Positions 28,357 through 38,013 of a stretch of DNA of 64,000 nt are shown piece after piece (position 1 is the first letter of the stretch; each line of letters begins with the position of its first letter). The DNA comes from Microbacterium sp. AK009. GTDB lineage: Bacteria; Actinomycetota; Actinomycetes; Actinomycetales; Microbacteriaceae. Location of the stretch: the NCBI RefSeq assembly GCF_013410955.1, contig NZ_JACCCG010000001.1, positions 603,605-667,604 of the forward strand, given 5' to 3'. The translations under genes were made by a program, and so were the position numbers. The notes beneath the pieces are model-generated. The model saw only the letters and a program-made list of their open reading frames with translations, ran no database searches and was not told the DNA's origin.

Positions 28357-30161
28357 CAGTACTTCCTCTCCATCGGCTGATAGCGGGTGATGACCACGGG
28401 CTTCCACCCGAGCGTGATGTGATCGTCGGCGTGGGACGACGTGGGGTCGCCCGTGAGGTAGGCCATCGTGTGCTGCATGTAGTTCTCGTCGTCGCGAGTG
28501 GGGAAGTCGTCGCGCATGTGTCCGCCGCGGCTCTCCTTGCGGTTGCGCGCGGTGACGACCACCACCTCGGCGATGTCGAGGAGGAAGCCGAGCTCGACCG
28601 CCTCGAGCAGATCGGTGTTGAACCGCTTGCCCTTGTCGTCGACGTGGATGTTCTTGTACCGCTCGCGGAGGTCGGCGATGACGTCGAGGACGTGGGCGAG
28701 CGACTCCTCGGTGCGGAACACCTGCGCCCCCTTGTCCATCTCCTCCTGCAGCTTCTTGCGCAGCACCGAGATGCGCTCGGTGCCGGCGTTGTTGCGCAGG
28801 CCCTCGATCATCTCGCGGACGGCGCGGGCCGGGTCCTCGGGAAGCGGAACGAAGTCGGCGGTCTGGGCGTACTCGACGGCGTAGCGACCGGCGCGCTTGC
28901 CGAAGACGTTGATGTCGAGCAGGGAGTTCGTCCCCAGGCGGTTCGAACCGTGCACCGACACGCACGCGCATTCGCCGGCGGCGTACAGGCCCGGCACGAC
29001 GGTGTCGTTGTCGGCCAGCACCTCGGCCTTGATGTTCGTGGGAATGCCGCCCATGGCGTAGTGGGCGGTCGGCATCACCGGCACCGGCTCGACGACCGGG
29101 TCGACACCGAGGTAGGTGCGCGCGAACTCGGTGATGTCGGGGAGCTTGGTCTCCAGCACCTCGGCGCCCAGGTGCGTGCAGTCCAGGAGCACGTAATCGC
29201 GGTTCGGGCCGGCGCCGCGGCCCTCGGCGACCTCCTGCTGCATGCAGCGGCTGATGATGTCGCGGGGCGCGAGGTCTTTGATGGTGGGCGCGTAGCGCTC
29301 CATGAAGCGCTCGCCCGAGACGTTGCGGAGGATCGCGCCCTCACCGCGTGCGCCCTCGGTGAGGAGGATGCCGAGACCGGCGAGGCCGGTCGGGTGGAAC
29401 TGGAAGAACTCCATGTCCTCCAGCGGGAGGCCCTTGCGCCAGACGATCCCGACACCGTCGCCGGTGAGGGTGTGCGCGTTGGAGGTCGTCTTGTAGATCT
29501 TGCCGAAGCCGCCGGTGGCGAACACCACGGCCTTGGAGTGGAAGACGTGCAGCTCACCGGTCGCGAGGTCGTAGGCGACGACGCCGGCGGTCTGGGTCTT
29601 GCCCTCGGCGTCCTTCACGGTGAGCAGGTCGAGGACGTAGAACTCGTTGAAGAAGTTGATGCCGAGCTTCACGCAGTTCTGGAACAGCGTCTGCAGGATC
29701 ATGTGCCCGGTGCGGTCGGCGGCGTAGCACGCGCGGCGCACCGGGGTCTTTCCGTGGTCGGCGGTATGTCCGCCGAAGCGGCGCTGGTCGATCTTGCCGT
29801 CGGGGGTGCGATTGAAGGGCAGCCCCATGTTCTCGAGGTCGATGACGGCGTCGATGGCCTCCTTCGCCAGGATCTCGGCCGCGTCCTGGTCGACGAGGTA
29901 GTCGCCGCCCTTGACGGTGTCGAAGGTGTGCCACTCCCACGAGTCCTCTTCGACGTTGGCGAGGGCCGCGGCCATGCCGCCCTGGGCCGCGCCGGTGTGC
30001 GAGCGGGTGGGGTAGAGCTTGGAGATGACCGCGGTCTTCGCGCCCGAGCCCGCCTCGATCGCCGCCCGCATGCCCGCGCCGCCGGCGCCGACGATGACGA
30101 TGTCGAACTGGTGGTAGTGGACGCCGTCGCGAACGACGCTGTCGGAGGTCTGCGTGCTCAC
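28356..30161 (-). CDS. sdhA: Succinate dehydrogenase flavoprotein subunit
   Basis: This 601-residue catalytic subunit oxidises succinate to fumarate in the TCA cycle. The FAD-binding [10 protein letters not shown] lies at about residues 26-35. The covalent flavin His is in [11 protein letters not shown]. The active-site region [13 protein letters not shown] is intact. The start ATG at 30161 is 49 bp after sdhD. The protein length fits classical actinobacterial SdhA. Confidence 0.98.
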   Translation of the reverse strand: MSTQTSDSVVRDGVHYHQFDIVIVGAGGAGMRAAIEAGSGAKTAVISKLYPTRSHTGAAQGGMAAALANVEEDSWEWHTFDTVKGGDYLVDQDAAEILAKEAIDAVIDLENMGLPFNRTPDGKIDQRRFGGHTADHGKTPVRRACYAADRTGHMILQTLFQNCVKLGINFFNEFYVLDLLTVKDAEGKTQTAGVVAYDLATGELHVFHSKAVVFATGGFGKIYKTTSNAHTLTGDGVGIVWRKGLPLEDMEFFQFHPTGLAGLGILLTEGARGEGAILRNVSGERFMERYAPTIKDLAPRDIISRCMQQEVAEGRGAGPNRDYVLLDCTHLGAEVLETKLPDITEFARTYLGVDPVVEPVPVMPTAHYAMGGIPTNIKAEVLADNDTVVPGLYAAGECACVSVHGSNRLGTNSLLDINVFGKRAGRYAVEYAQTADFVPLPEDPARAVREMIEGLRNNAGTERISVLRKKLQEEMDKGAQVFRTEESLAHVLDVIADLRERYKNIHVDDKGKRFNTDLLEAVELGFLLDIAEVVVVTARNRKESRGGHMRDDFPTRDDENYMQHTMAYLTGDPTSSHADDHITLGWKPVVITRYQPMERKY

Positions 30162-30210
30162 TGGAGGGTGTCTTCCGTTCTGGTGAGGGGGCCGTGAACC
30201 GCAGCGCCGG

Positions 30211-30663
30211 TCAGGCGCACAGCTCCTGCAGCCAGTCGGCGCTGGTGCTGCTCAGGCCCAGGCACGGGTCGAAGGTGAACACCACGAGGGTGCCGAGGAG
30301 GATGAGGAAGGCCGCGGACGCCCAGAGGCCGTAGACCAGGACCTTGCGGGTGGTCTCGTTCGCGACGTAGTCGTTGACGATCGTGCGCATGCCGTTGGTG
30401 CCGTGGATCAGCGCGAGCCAGAGCATCGCGACATCCCACCACTGCCAGAACGGGGTGGCGAACTTGCCGGCGACGAAGGCGAAATCGATGCCGCGGATGC
30501 CCTCGCCCACCATGAGGTTGACGAAGAGGTGCCCGAAGATGAGGACGATCAGCAGCACGCCGGACGCGCGCATGTAGATCCAGCCCCACTTCTCGAGGTT
30601 GCCGCGGCGACGCTGGGTGGCGGAGCGGGGGCTCCGGGGCGGGGCGAGCAGGTCGGTGGTCAT
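30211..30663 (-). CDS. sdhD: Succinate dehydrogenase membrane subunit SdhD
   Basis: This 150-residue subunit has three predicted membrane helices and anchors SdhAB. I chose ATG 30663 ([12 protein letters not shown]), which overlaps the sdhC stop by one base. His residues in the first helix (IFGHLFVN) and the second ([10 protein letters not shown]) are candidates for heme or quinone contacts. The assignment rests on position, topology and HGTNGMR. Confidence 0.92.
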   Translation of the reverse strand: MTTDLLAPPRSPRSATQRRRGNLEKWGWIYMRASGVLLIVLIFGHLFVNLMVGEGIRGIDFAFVAGKFATPFWQWWDVAMLWLALIHGTNGMRTIVNDYVANETTRKVLVYGLWASAAFLILLGTLVVFTFDPCLGLSSTSADWLQELCA

Positions 30664-31094
30664 CAGTTCCCTCCGAGCTCGGCGAAGACGTTGATCAGGT
30701 GACGCGGGGTGAAGGCGAGCATCGTGACGACCCACAGGCCGAGCACGCCCCACCACAGCTGCCGCTGGTGGCGGGTGGCCCAGCTCCAGAAGTCCACGAG
30801 GATGATCCGAAGGCCGTTGTAGGCGTGGTAGGCGATCGCTCCCACGAGGGCGACCTCACCGACTCCCATGACGGGGTTCTTGTAGGTGCCGATGACCGCG
30901 TCGTACGCCTCGGGGGAGACCCGGATGAGCGCGGTGTCGAGGATGTGGACCAGGAGGAAGAAGAAGATGGCCACACCGGTGATGCGGTGCAGGACCCACG
31001 ACCACATGCCCTCACGGCCGCGGTAGAGCGTTCCGCGTGGGACGGTCGAGGTGGTCTCCGAAACCGTCGGCGTGACGCGTGCTGGTGCTGACAC
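30663..31094 (-). CDS. sdhC: Succinate dehydrogenase cytochrome b556 subunit
   Basis: This 143-residue membrane subunit has three helices and the family motifs SWVLHRITGV and AYHAYNGLRIIL, whose His residues are likely heme b ligands. The start GTG 31094 is supported by GGGAGG 7 bases upstream. The longer ATG reading from 31151 lacks such support. It is the first gene of the sdh operon, behind a 241-bp divergent promoter region. Confidence 0.93.
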   Translation of the reverse strand: MSAPARVTPTVSETTSTVPRGTLYRGREGMWSWVLHRITGVAIFFFLLVHILDTALIRVSPEAYDAVIGTYKNPVMGVGEVALVGAIAYHAYNGLRIILVDFWSWATRHQRQLWWGVLGLWVVTMLAFTPRHLINVFAELGGN

Positions 31095-31228
31095 GGTCGT
31101 CCTCCCTGGGTCGAACACGTTGCGGGGCAGGCATTGCCCCTCGCGGGACACGGGGCCCTCACGGCGTCACACGGGCGCACCGCAATCCTATGGCGGGAGG
31201 TGTTCGGGCGGCGATGAGGCGAACCTAA

Positions 31229-31248
31229 TTGTCTCGATATCGAGACAA
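31229..31248. promoter_or_regulatory. Perfect 20-bp palindrome between sdhC and manC
   Basis: The sequence TTGTCTCGATATCGAGACAA is fully self-complementary. It lies 135 bp upstream of sdhC and 88 bp upstream of manC, in their shared promoter region. The length and perfection suggest a dimeric repressor site. I cannot name the regulator, and no regulator gene is adjacent. Confidence 0.65.
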
Positions 31249-31335
31249 GGGGATGCCGCCCCCGCGGCCTCCTCGCCGGCTCGCCGCGGGCGCTGTGAGA
31301 CCGGATCGGAAACACGGGCCGGATACCCTGTCGCC

Positions 31336-32451
31336 ATGCCTGAACCCATCGCCGACTTCTACGCCGTGATCCCCGCCGGCGGTATCGGCAGCCGGCTGTG
31401 GCCGCTGTCGCGGGCCGACGCCCCCAAGTTCCTGCACGATCTCACCGGGTCGGGGCAGACGCTGCTGCGCGACACCTGGGACCGGCTCGAGCCGCTGAGC
31501 GGACCCGACCGGATCGCGGTGGTCACGGGTCGCGCCCACCGCGCCGCCGTCGAGCGGGAGCTCCCGGGGATTCCCGACAAGAACGTCTTCCTGGAGTCCG
31601 AGCCCCGCGACTCCACGGCCGCGATCGGCCTCGCCGCCGCCATCCTCGTCCGCCGCGAGCCCGACGTCATCATCGGCTCGTTCGCCGCCGATCACGTCAT
31701 CCGCCCCGCTCACCTGTTCGACTGGGGAGTCCGGCAGGCGATCGCCGTCGCGCGCGAGGGCTACATCTGCACCCTCGGGATCCAGCCGACCGAGCCGTCG
31801 ATCGGGTTCGGCTACATAAAGAAGAGTTCCGAGCTCATCGTCGAGGGGGCCCCCGAGGCCGCGCTCGTCGAGCGCTTCGTGGAGAAGCCCGACCTCGACA
31901 CTGCGCGCGAGTACTTCGCCGACCGCTCCTACCTCTGGAACGCCGGCATGTTCATCTCGCGTGCGGACGTGCTTCTCGCCGCGATCGAGGAGAACCGTCC
32001 GGAGCTCCATGCGGGGCTGATCGAACTCGCCGAGGCGTGGGACGACCGGGAGCGCCGGGGCCCCGTCGTCGACCGGGTGTGGCCGACACTTGAGAAGATC
32101 GCCATCGACTACAGCGTCGCCGAGCCCGCGGCCGCGGCGGGGCGCCTGGCCGTCATCCCCGGTCACTTCGACTGGGACGACGTGGGCGACTTCGCCAGCC
32201 TCACCAAGCTCAACTCGCACGGACGCGGCAACGACCTGGCGATCCTGGGCGAGAACGCCCGGATCCTCGCCGACACCTCGAGCGGAATCGTGGTCTCGCA
32301 GACCCAGCGGGTCATCAGCGTCATCGGCGTCAAGGACATCGTCATCGTCGACACCGATGACGCGCTGCTGGTCACCACCAGCGAGAACGCGCAGCGGGTG
32401 AAGGGCGTCGTGGACGCCCTGAAGCTCACCGGACGCGGCGACGTCCTCTGA
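31336..32451 (+). CDS. manC: Mannose-1-phosphate guanylyltransferase
   Basis: This enzyme makes GDP-mannose from mannose 1-phosphate and GTP for glycan and glycolipid synthesis. The 371-residue protein has the nucleotidyl-transferase N-terminus IPAGGIGSRLWPLSR, the SFAADHVI metal-site motif and the FVEKPD sugar-binding loop. The C-terminal isomerase domain of long ManC proteins is absent, so this is the monofunctional type. ATG 31336 has only weak Shine-Dalgarno support. Confidence 0.94.
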   Translation: MPEPIADFYAVIPAGGIGSRLWPLSRADAPKFLHDLTGSGQTLLRDTWDRLEPLSGPDRIAVVTGRAHRAAVERELPGIPDKNVFLESEPRDSTAAIGLAAAILVRREPDVIIGSFAADHVIRPAHLFDWGVRQAIAVAREGYICTLGIQPTEPSIGFGYIKKSSELIVEGAPEAALVERFVEKPDLDTAREYFADRSYLWNAGMFISRADVLLAAIEENRPELHAGLIELAEAWDDRERRGPVVDRVWPTLEKIAIDYSVAEPAAAAGRLAVIPGHFDWDDVGDFASLTKLNSHGRGNDLAILGENARILADTSSGIVVSQTQRVISVIGVKDIVIVDTDDALLVTTSENAQRVKGVVDALKLTGRGDVL

Positions 32452-32630
32452 CCGCGGCGGCCGCCCTCGCGCGGCGCCGGGGCGCGGCATCCGCCGGTTT
32501 GGTCACGCGCGTATTGCGTCTTTGTAACCTTTGGGTACGCCGGGCTCAGCACGTCTACCCGCGCGCTGTCACAGTAGGTAACTTTGTGCAGTCCCCGTGA
32601 AGGACGCGGGGCATCGATGTGGAGGCTGAG

Positions 32631-33743
32631 TTGACCATCTCACGCACCAAGAAGCTCGCTGGCGCCGCCGCCGCCGCGGGCCTGCTCGTGGCCCTGGCGG
32701 GCTGCGGCGCCGCACCCGAAGCAGCGCCGTCCGGAGAAGCATCCGGTGGGGGCGAGGCGACGTCCGACTTCAAGGCCTGCATGGTCTCCGACGCGGGCGG
32801 GTTCGACGACAAGTCGTTCAACCAGCTGGGTCTCGAGGGCCTGACCGCCGCGTCCGAGGACCTCGGCTTCGAGATCGCGACGACCGAGTCGCAGTCCGAG
32901 AGCGATTACGCCGCGAACCTCGACAACCTCGCCGCCGAGGGCTGCAACTTCATCGTCTCGGTCGGCTTCCTGCTGTCGGCTCCGACCGTCGAGGCCGCCC
33001 TGGCCAACCCCGAGATCGAGTACGCCATCATCGACGACTACGCCGACAACGACTTCGACGGCGAGACCGACGCCCCGAACATCAAGCCGCTCGTCTTCGA
33101 CACGGCGCAGGCCGCCTTCCTCGCCGGCTACGCCTCGGCCTCGTACAGCGAGTCCGGCATCGTCGGCACCTTCGGTGGCGCCAAGATCCCGCCGGTGACC
33201 ATCTTCATGGACGGTTTCCAGATGGGCGTGGAGTACTGGAACGAGCAGAAGGGCGAGGACGTCCAGGTCGTCGGCTGGGACATGGAGACCCAGGAGGGCC
33301 AGTTCACCGAGGAGTTCCTCGCGAACGACACCGCCAAGCAGGTTGCGCAGGGTCTCATCGACCAGGGCGCCGACGTGCTGCTGCCGGTCGGTGGCCCGAT
33401 CTACCAGTCGGCCGCTGAGGCCATCCGCGACTCGGGCGGCAACATCGCGCTGCTCGGCGTCGACGCCGACGTCTACGAGACCGACCCGAGCGTCGCCGAA
33501 CTCCTGCTGGTGTCGGTCCTCAAGGGCATGGACGTCGCCGTGAGCGAGGCTGCGACCGAGGCGGCGAACGGCGAGTTCGACCCGACCCCGTTCATCGGCA
33601 CGCTCGAGAACGACGGTGTCGGCATCTCCTCGTTCCACGACTTCGAGTCGCTCGTCGACCCGGCGCTCGCGGACGAGCTGGAGGAGATCCGCGCGGGCAT
33701 CATCGACGGGTCGATCGACGCCCGTTCGCCGGCATCGCCGTAA
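32631..33743 (+). CDS. BMP-family nucleoside-binding lipoprotein
   Basis: This is the substrate-binding protein of an ABC importer. I place the start at TTG 32631 because GGAGG ends 5 bases before it. The GTG 12 bases upstream has no such box. The 370-residue protein has a lipobox LAGC with the modified Cys at residue 25, and the BMP fold motifs DAGGFDDKSFNQ and FLAGYASA. It leads an operon with an ATPase, two permeases, cdd, deoA and add, so the ligand is most likely a nucleoside. Confidence 0.93.
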   Translation: MTISRTKKLAGAAAAAGLLVALAGCGAAPEAAPSGEASGGGEATSDFKACMVSDAGGFDDKSFNQLGLEGLTAASEDLGFEIATTESQSESDYAANLDNLAAEGCNFIVSVGFLLSAPTVEAALANPEIEYAIIDDYADNDFDGETDAPNIKPLVFDTAQAAFLAGYASASYSESGIVGTFGGAKIPPVTIFMDGFQMGVEYWNEQKGEDVQVVGWDMETQEGQFTEEFLANDTAKQVAQGLIDQGADVLLPVGGPIYQSAAEAIRDSGGNIALLGVDADVYETDPSVAELLLVSVLKGMDVAVSEAATEAANGEFDPTPFIGTLENDGVGISSFHDFESLVDPALADELEEIRAGIIDGSIDARSPASP

Positions 33744-33764
33744 CACCTCTTTCGATACACACCG

Positions 33765-33800
33765 GGCGGCCGGACAGATGCGTGCATCTGTCCGGCCGCC
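33765..33800 (+). terminator. Long hairpin between BMP gene and ATPase gene
   Basis: Two perfectly complementary 17-base arms (GGCGGCCGGACAGATGC and its complement) surround a 2-base GT core, beginning 21 bp after the BMP stop. The downstream ATPase ATG follows 25 bp later. There is no T-run. It probably acts as an attenuator or 3' mRNA stabiliser that keeps the binding protein more abundant than the transporter core. Confidence 0.75.
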
Positions 33801-33825
33801 TCACGACTCCATTAGATTGGCGGCT

Positions 33826-35358
33826 ATGACCCTCGAACTTCGGGGCATCACCAAGCGGTTCGGCGCCCTCGTGGCGAACGACCACATCGACCTGGTGGTC
33901 AAGCCCGGAGAGATCCATTGCCTGCTCGGCGAGAACGGCGCCGGCAAGTCGACTCTCATGAACGTCCTCTACGGCCTCTACACCGCCGATGAAGGTGAGA
34001 TCCTCCTCGATGACGAGGTGCAGAACTTCACCGGACCCGGCGACGCGATGGCCGCGGGAATCGGCATGGTGCACCAGCACTTCATGCTCATCCCCGTCTT
34101 CACCGTCGCCGAGAATGTCATGCTCGGACACGAGGACACCCGGTTCGCCGGAGCCCTCGACCTCGACAAGGCCCGCGCCCACGTCCGCGAAGTGGCGGCA
34201 CGGTTCGGCTTCCAGATCGACCCCGACGCCCTCGTCGGCGATCTCCCCGTCGGCGCCCAGCAGCGGGTGGAGATCATCAAGGCGCTGTCGCGCGACGCCA
34301 AGGTGCTCGTCTTCGACGAGCCGACGGCGGTGCTGACCCCGCAGGAGACCGACGAGCTCATGGCCATCATGCGTCAGCTGCGCGACGACGGCACCGCGAT
34401 CGTCTTCATCACCCACAAGCTCCGCGAGGTCCGCGAGGTCGCCGACCGCATCACCGTCATGCGTCTCGGGAAGATCGTGGGGGAGGCCGAGCCCACCGCC
34501 ACCAACGCCGACCTGGCGAACCTCATGGTCGGCCGCGCCGTCGAGCTCACCGTTCAGAAGCAGCCGGCCAGCCCTGCGCCGGGAGGTCTCGTCGTGGAGA
34601 GTCTCCGCGTGCTCGATGACCACGACCAGATCGTCGTCGACGACGTCAGCTTCGAGGTACGGCCCGGAGAGATCCTCGCGATCGCCGGCGTGCAGGGCAA
34701 CGGCCAGACCGAGCTCACCGAGGCGATCATCGGACTGCAGCGGAAGGTGACCGGCTCGATCCGCCTCGACGACACGGAGCTGCTGGGCAAGTCGGTCAAG
34801 AACATCATCGACGAGGGAGTCGGGTTCGTGCCCGAGGACCGCAAGGTGGAGGGCCTGGTCGGGGAGTTCAGCGTCGCAGACAACCTCATCCTCAACCGCT
34901 CCAGCGGCGCCCCCTTCTTCTCTGCGGCAACGCTCCGTCGCGGCGTGCTGCGCGCCTTCGCCGAGGAACGGATCGCGGAGTTCGACATCCGCACGCAGGG
35001 TCCCGACCTCGCGGCGGGCCGGCTCTCCGGAGGAAACCAGCAGAAGGTCGTGCTCGCCCGCGAGCTCAGCCGCGACCTGAACCTGTTCGTCGCCTCGCAG
35101 CCGACCCGCGGCATCGACGTCGGGTCGATCGAATTCGTCCACAAGCGCATCGTCGCCACCCGTGACGCGGGGGTGCCGGTGATCGTCGTCTCCACGGAGC
35201 TCGACGAGGTCTCGGCCCTCGCTGACCGCATCGCGGTGATGTACCGCGGCAAGATCGTCGGCATCGTGCCCGGCGACGCCCCGCGCGAGACCCTCGGCCT
35301 GATGATGGCGGGCGAGATGCCCGCCGAGGCCGCGCGCGCCGAGGAGGTGACCGCATGA
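33826..35358 (+). CDS. Nucleoside ABC importer ATPase
   Basis: The 510-residue protein carries two ATPase halves in tandem, as in simple-sugar and nucleoside importers. The first half has an intact Walker A (GENGAGKST, about residue 34), Walker B (VLVFDEPTAVL) and H-loop (ITHK). The second half has the degenerate Walker A GVQGNGQTE and the signature LSGGNQQK, which is normal for this family. ATG 33826 fits the conserved start MTLELRGITKRFG. It overlaps the first permease by 4 bp. Confidence 0.94.
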   Translation: MTLELRGITKRFGALVANDHIDLVVKPGEIHCLLGENGAGKSTLMNVLYGLYTADEGEILLDDEVQNFTGPGDAMAAGIGMVHQHFMLIPVFTVAENVMLGHEDTRFAGALDLDKARAHVREVAARFGFQIDPDALVGDLPVGAQQRVEIIKALSRDAKVLVFDEPTAVLTPQETDELMAIMRQLRDDGTAIVFITHKLREVREVADRITVMRLGKIVGEAEPTATNADLANLMVGRAVELTVQKQPASPAPGGLVVESLRVLDDHDQIVVDDVSFEVRPGEILAIAGVQGNGQTELTEAIIGLQRKVTGSIRLDDTELLGKSVKNIIDEGVGFVPEDRKVEGLVGEFSVADNLILNRSSGAPFFSAATLRRGVLRAFAEERIAEFDIRTQGPDLAAGRLSGGNQQKVVLARELSRDLNLFVASQPTRGIDVGSIEFVHKRIVATRDAGVPVIVVSTELDEVSALADRIAVMYRGKIVGIVPGDAPRETLGLMMAGEMPAEAARAEEVTA

Positions 35359-36716
35359 GCACGCTTCCTCCCGAAGGGACCGGACTCGGCCCGGGCGTCG
35401 ACCCCGGCATCACGCGTACCGCACAGGGTGAACCGGCGCAGCAGACGCCGGTCGCCGAGATCCCGCCGCCCCCGCGGCAGAACCAGATCATCCGAGAGAT
35501 CCTGCGCAGCAACGCCGTGGCGACGATCCTCGCCATCGTGCTGGCGATGCTCATCGGCGGCGTGCTCGTCGCATTCACAAACCCCGAGGTCCAGCGGACG
35601 TCGGGCTACTTCTTCGCTCGCCCGCAGGACACCCTCGCGGCGATCTGGGACGCCGTCGCCGGCGCCTATGCGGCGCTGTTCCGCGGCGCGATCTGGAACT
35701 ACGAGGCGGAGACCTTCGTCCGCGCGATCAAGCCGATCACCGACACGCTGAACTTCGCCACGCCTCTGATCGCGGCGGGCCTCGGCGTGGGTCTGGCCTT
35801 CCGCGTCGGACTGTTCAACATCGGCGCCCGCGGCCAGATGCTCATCGGCGTCACCACCGCCGCGTTCGTCGCGACCGGGTTCAGCGCCCCGCTGTTCATC
35901 CACCTCCCGCTGACGATCGCGGCCGGCATCGTGGGCGGCATGATCTGGGGCGGCCTGGTCGGTCTCCTCAAGGCGCGCACCGGGGCGAACGAGGTGATCC
36001 TCACGATCATGCTCAACTTCGTGGCGTTCTACTTCCTCTCCTGGCTGCTGAACACCCCGGGTCTGCTGCAGCGGCCCGGTGGGTCGCAGCCCATCTCGTC
36101 GCCGACGCCGGCGTCGGCGCAGTTCCCGAGCCTGTTCGGCGCGCCGCTGACGGTGAACTGGGGATTCATCGTCGCGATCGCAGCGACGGTCTTCGTGTGG
36201 TGGCTCGTCGAGCGCTCGAGCCTCGGGTTCCGGATGCGGGCGGTCGGTGAGAACCCCTTCGCCGCTCGCGCGGCCGGGATCAACGTCGAGCGGATCATCA
36301 TCTACGCCATGGCCTTCGCCGGGGGACTGGCCGGACTCGCCGGGGTCAACCAGATCTCCGGCACGATCACCAGTGGCTTCGGCAACGGCATCGACGCCGG
36401 GATCGGCTTCGACGCGATCACCGTCGCGCTGCTGGGTCGCAGCCGGGCGTGGGGCGTCTTCGCCGCCGGCATCCTGTTCGGAGCGTTGAAGGCAGGCAGC
36501 TTCACGATGCAGGTGTCGGAGGGGATCCCGGTCGACATCGTCGTGGTCGTTCAGGCGCTCATCGTGCTCTTCATCGCCGCACCGCCGCTGGTCAGGACGA
36601 TCTTCTTCCTCCCGAAGGATCCCGGTGAGCTCCCCGCGAGCCGGCGCGCGCGCCGCGCCGCGAAGGCCGCGGCGAAGAACCCGTCCGCTCCCGCACGCAA
36701 GGAGGTGAACGCGTGA
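35355..36716 (+). CDS. Nucleoside ABC importer permease 1
   Basis: This 453-residue membrane protein is of the BPD_transp_2 family with about eight to ten helices. The N-terminal 50 residues and the basic C-terminal tail (RRARRAAKAAAKN) are cytoplasmic. The core includes the GLFNIGARGQMLIG segment typical of the YufP/NupB group of nucleoside permeases. It starts at ATG 35355 inside the ATPase stop and overlaps permease 2 by 4 bp. Confidence 0.93.
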   Translation: MSTLPPEGTGLGPGVDPGITRTAQGEPAQQTPVAEIPPPPRQNQIIREILRSNAVATILAIVLAMLIGGVLVAFTNPEVQRTSGYFFARPQDTLAAIWDAVAGAYAALFRGAIWNYEAETFVRAIKPITDTLNFATPLIAAGLGVGLAFRVGLFNIGARGQMLIGVTTAAFVATGFSAPLFIHLPLTIAAGIVGGMIWGGLVGLLKARTGANEVILTIMLNFVAFYFLSWLLNTPGLLQRPGGSQPISSPTPASAQFPSLFGAPLTVNWGFIVAIAATVFVWWLVERSSLGFRMRAVGENPFAARAAGINVERIIIYAMAFAGGLAGLAGVNQISGTITSGFGNGIDAGIGFDAITVALLGRSRAWGVFAAGILFGALKAGSFTMQVSEGIPVDIVVVVQALIVLFIAAPPLVRTIFFLPKDPGELPASRRARRAAKAAAKNPSAPARKEVNA

Positions 36717-38011
36717 GCACCGACACCGTCACTCCCGCCGCCCCCGCGCAGTCCGACAGCGCCATCACCCGCCAGACCGTGCGCCAGCGGCGTTGGAAGC
36801 TCGCGATCTCGCTCGCCGTCACCACCGTCCTCATCGGCATCATGGCGTTCGCGTTCCCGCGCGACGGCATCAGCACCTATCGCCTCGGCGACCGGACGTC
36901 GACGGTCGATCTCGGTGACATCGGTCTCCCGACCTTCGCCACCGTCGCGGTATGCGTCGTTCTGCTGGTGATCATGACCGGCTACGCGGTGTGGGCCGCC
37001 TACACCTACCGGCGCCCGGGGCTCTGGCTCCCGATCGTCTTCGCATTCGTGGCCGTCTTCGCGTTCCTCACCTGGTCCGCAGCCGACGGGCTGGTCCCCG
37101 TGACCGGTCTACTCTTCGGCGCGGTCTCGCTGTCGGTGCCGCTGGTCTTCGGCGCTCTCGGCGGGGTCATCGGCGAGCGTGCGGGCGTGGTCAACGTCGC
37201 CATCGAGGCGCAGTTCCTCTTCGCGGCGTTCTCGTCGGCGATCGTCGCCTCGGTCACCGGATCGTTCCTCCTCGGACTCGTCGCGGCGATGCTGGCGGGC
37301 GCTCTCGTGGCCTCGGTGCTCGCGGCGTTCTCGATCAAGTACCTCGTCGATCAGGTGATCGTCGGTGTGGTGCTCAACGTCCTCATCACGGGTCTCACGA
37401 GCTTCCTCCACGGTGCGCTCCTGACCCCCAACTCCGAGGCGCTGAACTCCCCGCCGCGCTTCCCGCGCTGGGCGATCCCGTTCCTCTCCGACATCCCGGT
37501 CATCGGGCCCGTCGTGTTCAACCAGACGCTGATCGTCTACATCATGTACGTCGCCGTCCCGCTCGTGGCGTGGGGGCTGTACAAGACGCGCTGGGGGCTG
37601 CGCCTGCGCGCGGTCGGCGAGCATCCGCAGGCGGCCGACACCGTCGGCATCCGCGTGAATCCGACCCGCTTCTGGAACGTCCTGCTCGCCGGCGCCGTCG
37701 CCGGCATCGGCGGGGCGTACTTCACGCTCGGCTCGGTGGGGTCGTTCGACAAGGAGATGACCGGAGGCCTCGGCTTCATCGCCCTCGCCGCCGTCATCTT
37801 CGGCGGCTGGGACCCGGTGAAGGCCTCCCTGGCGGCGCTGCTGTTCGGGTTCGCCACGAACCTGCGGACGCTGCTGACCAACCTGGGATCACCGATCCCG
37901 TCGGAATTCATGGCGATGCTGCCCTACGTCGTGACGGTCCTGGCGGTGGTCGGCTTCGCCGGCCAGGTGCGCGGACCCGCGGCGGCCGGCAAGCCGTACA
38001 TCAAGGGGTGA
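36713..38011 (+). CDS. Nucleoside ABC importer permease 2
   Basis: This 432-residue partner permease of the YufQ/NupC group has about nine helices and the motifs GERAGVVNVAIEAQFLF and GLGFIALAAVIFGGWDP. GTG 36713 lies within the stop of permease 1, after GGAGGTGA. The two permeases form the channel for the BMP-delivered substrate. The gene ends 2 bp before cdd, which ties uptake to catabolism. Confidence 0.93.
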   Translation: MSTDTVTPAAPAQSDSAITRQTVRQRRWKLAISLAVTTVLIGIMAFAFPRDGISTYRLGDRTSTVDLGDIGLPTFATVAVCVVLLVIMTGYAVWAAYTYRRPGLWLPIVFAFVAVFAFLTWSAADGLVPVTGLLFGAVSLSVPLVFGALGGVIGERAGVVNVAIEAQFLFAAFSSAIVASVTGSFLLGLVAAMLAGALVASVLAAFSIKYLVDQVIVGVVLNVLITGLTSFLHGALLTPNSEALNSPPRFPRWAIPFLSDIPVIGPVVFNQTLIVYIMYVAVPLVAWGLYKTRWGLRLRAVGEHPQAADTVGIRVNPTRFWNVLLAGAVAGIGGAYFTLGSVGSFDKEMTGGLGFIALAAVIFGGWDPVKASLAALLFGFATNLRTLLTNLGSPIPSEFMAMLPYVVTVLAVVGFAGQVRGPAAAGKPYIKG

Positions 38012-38013
38012 GT

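Noticed and set aside
28936..28955. tRNA-like GGTTCGAACC loop
   Set aside because: It lies inside the sdhA coding sequence, has no acceptor or anticodon stems around it and encodes the conserved SNRLGTN motif.
31212..31230. Iron-box-like sequence upstream of sdhC (TTAGGTTCGCCTCAT on the minus strand)
   Set aside because: Only the left half resembles a DtxR/IdeR site. The right half does not complete the palindrome.
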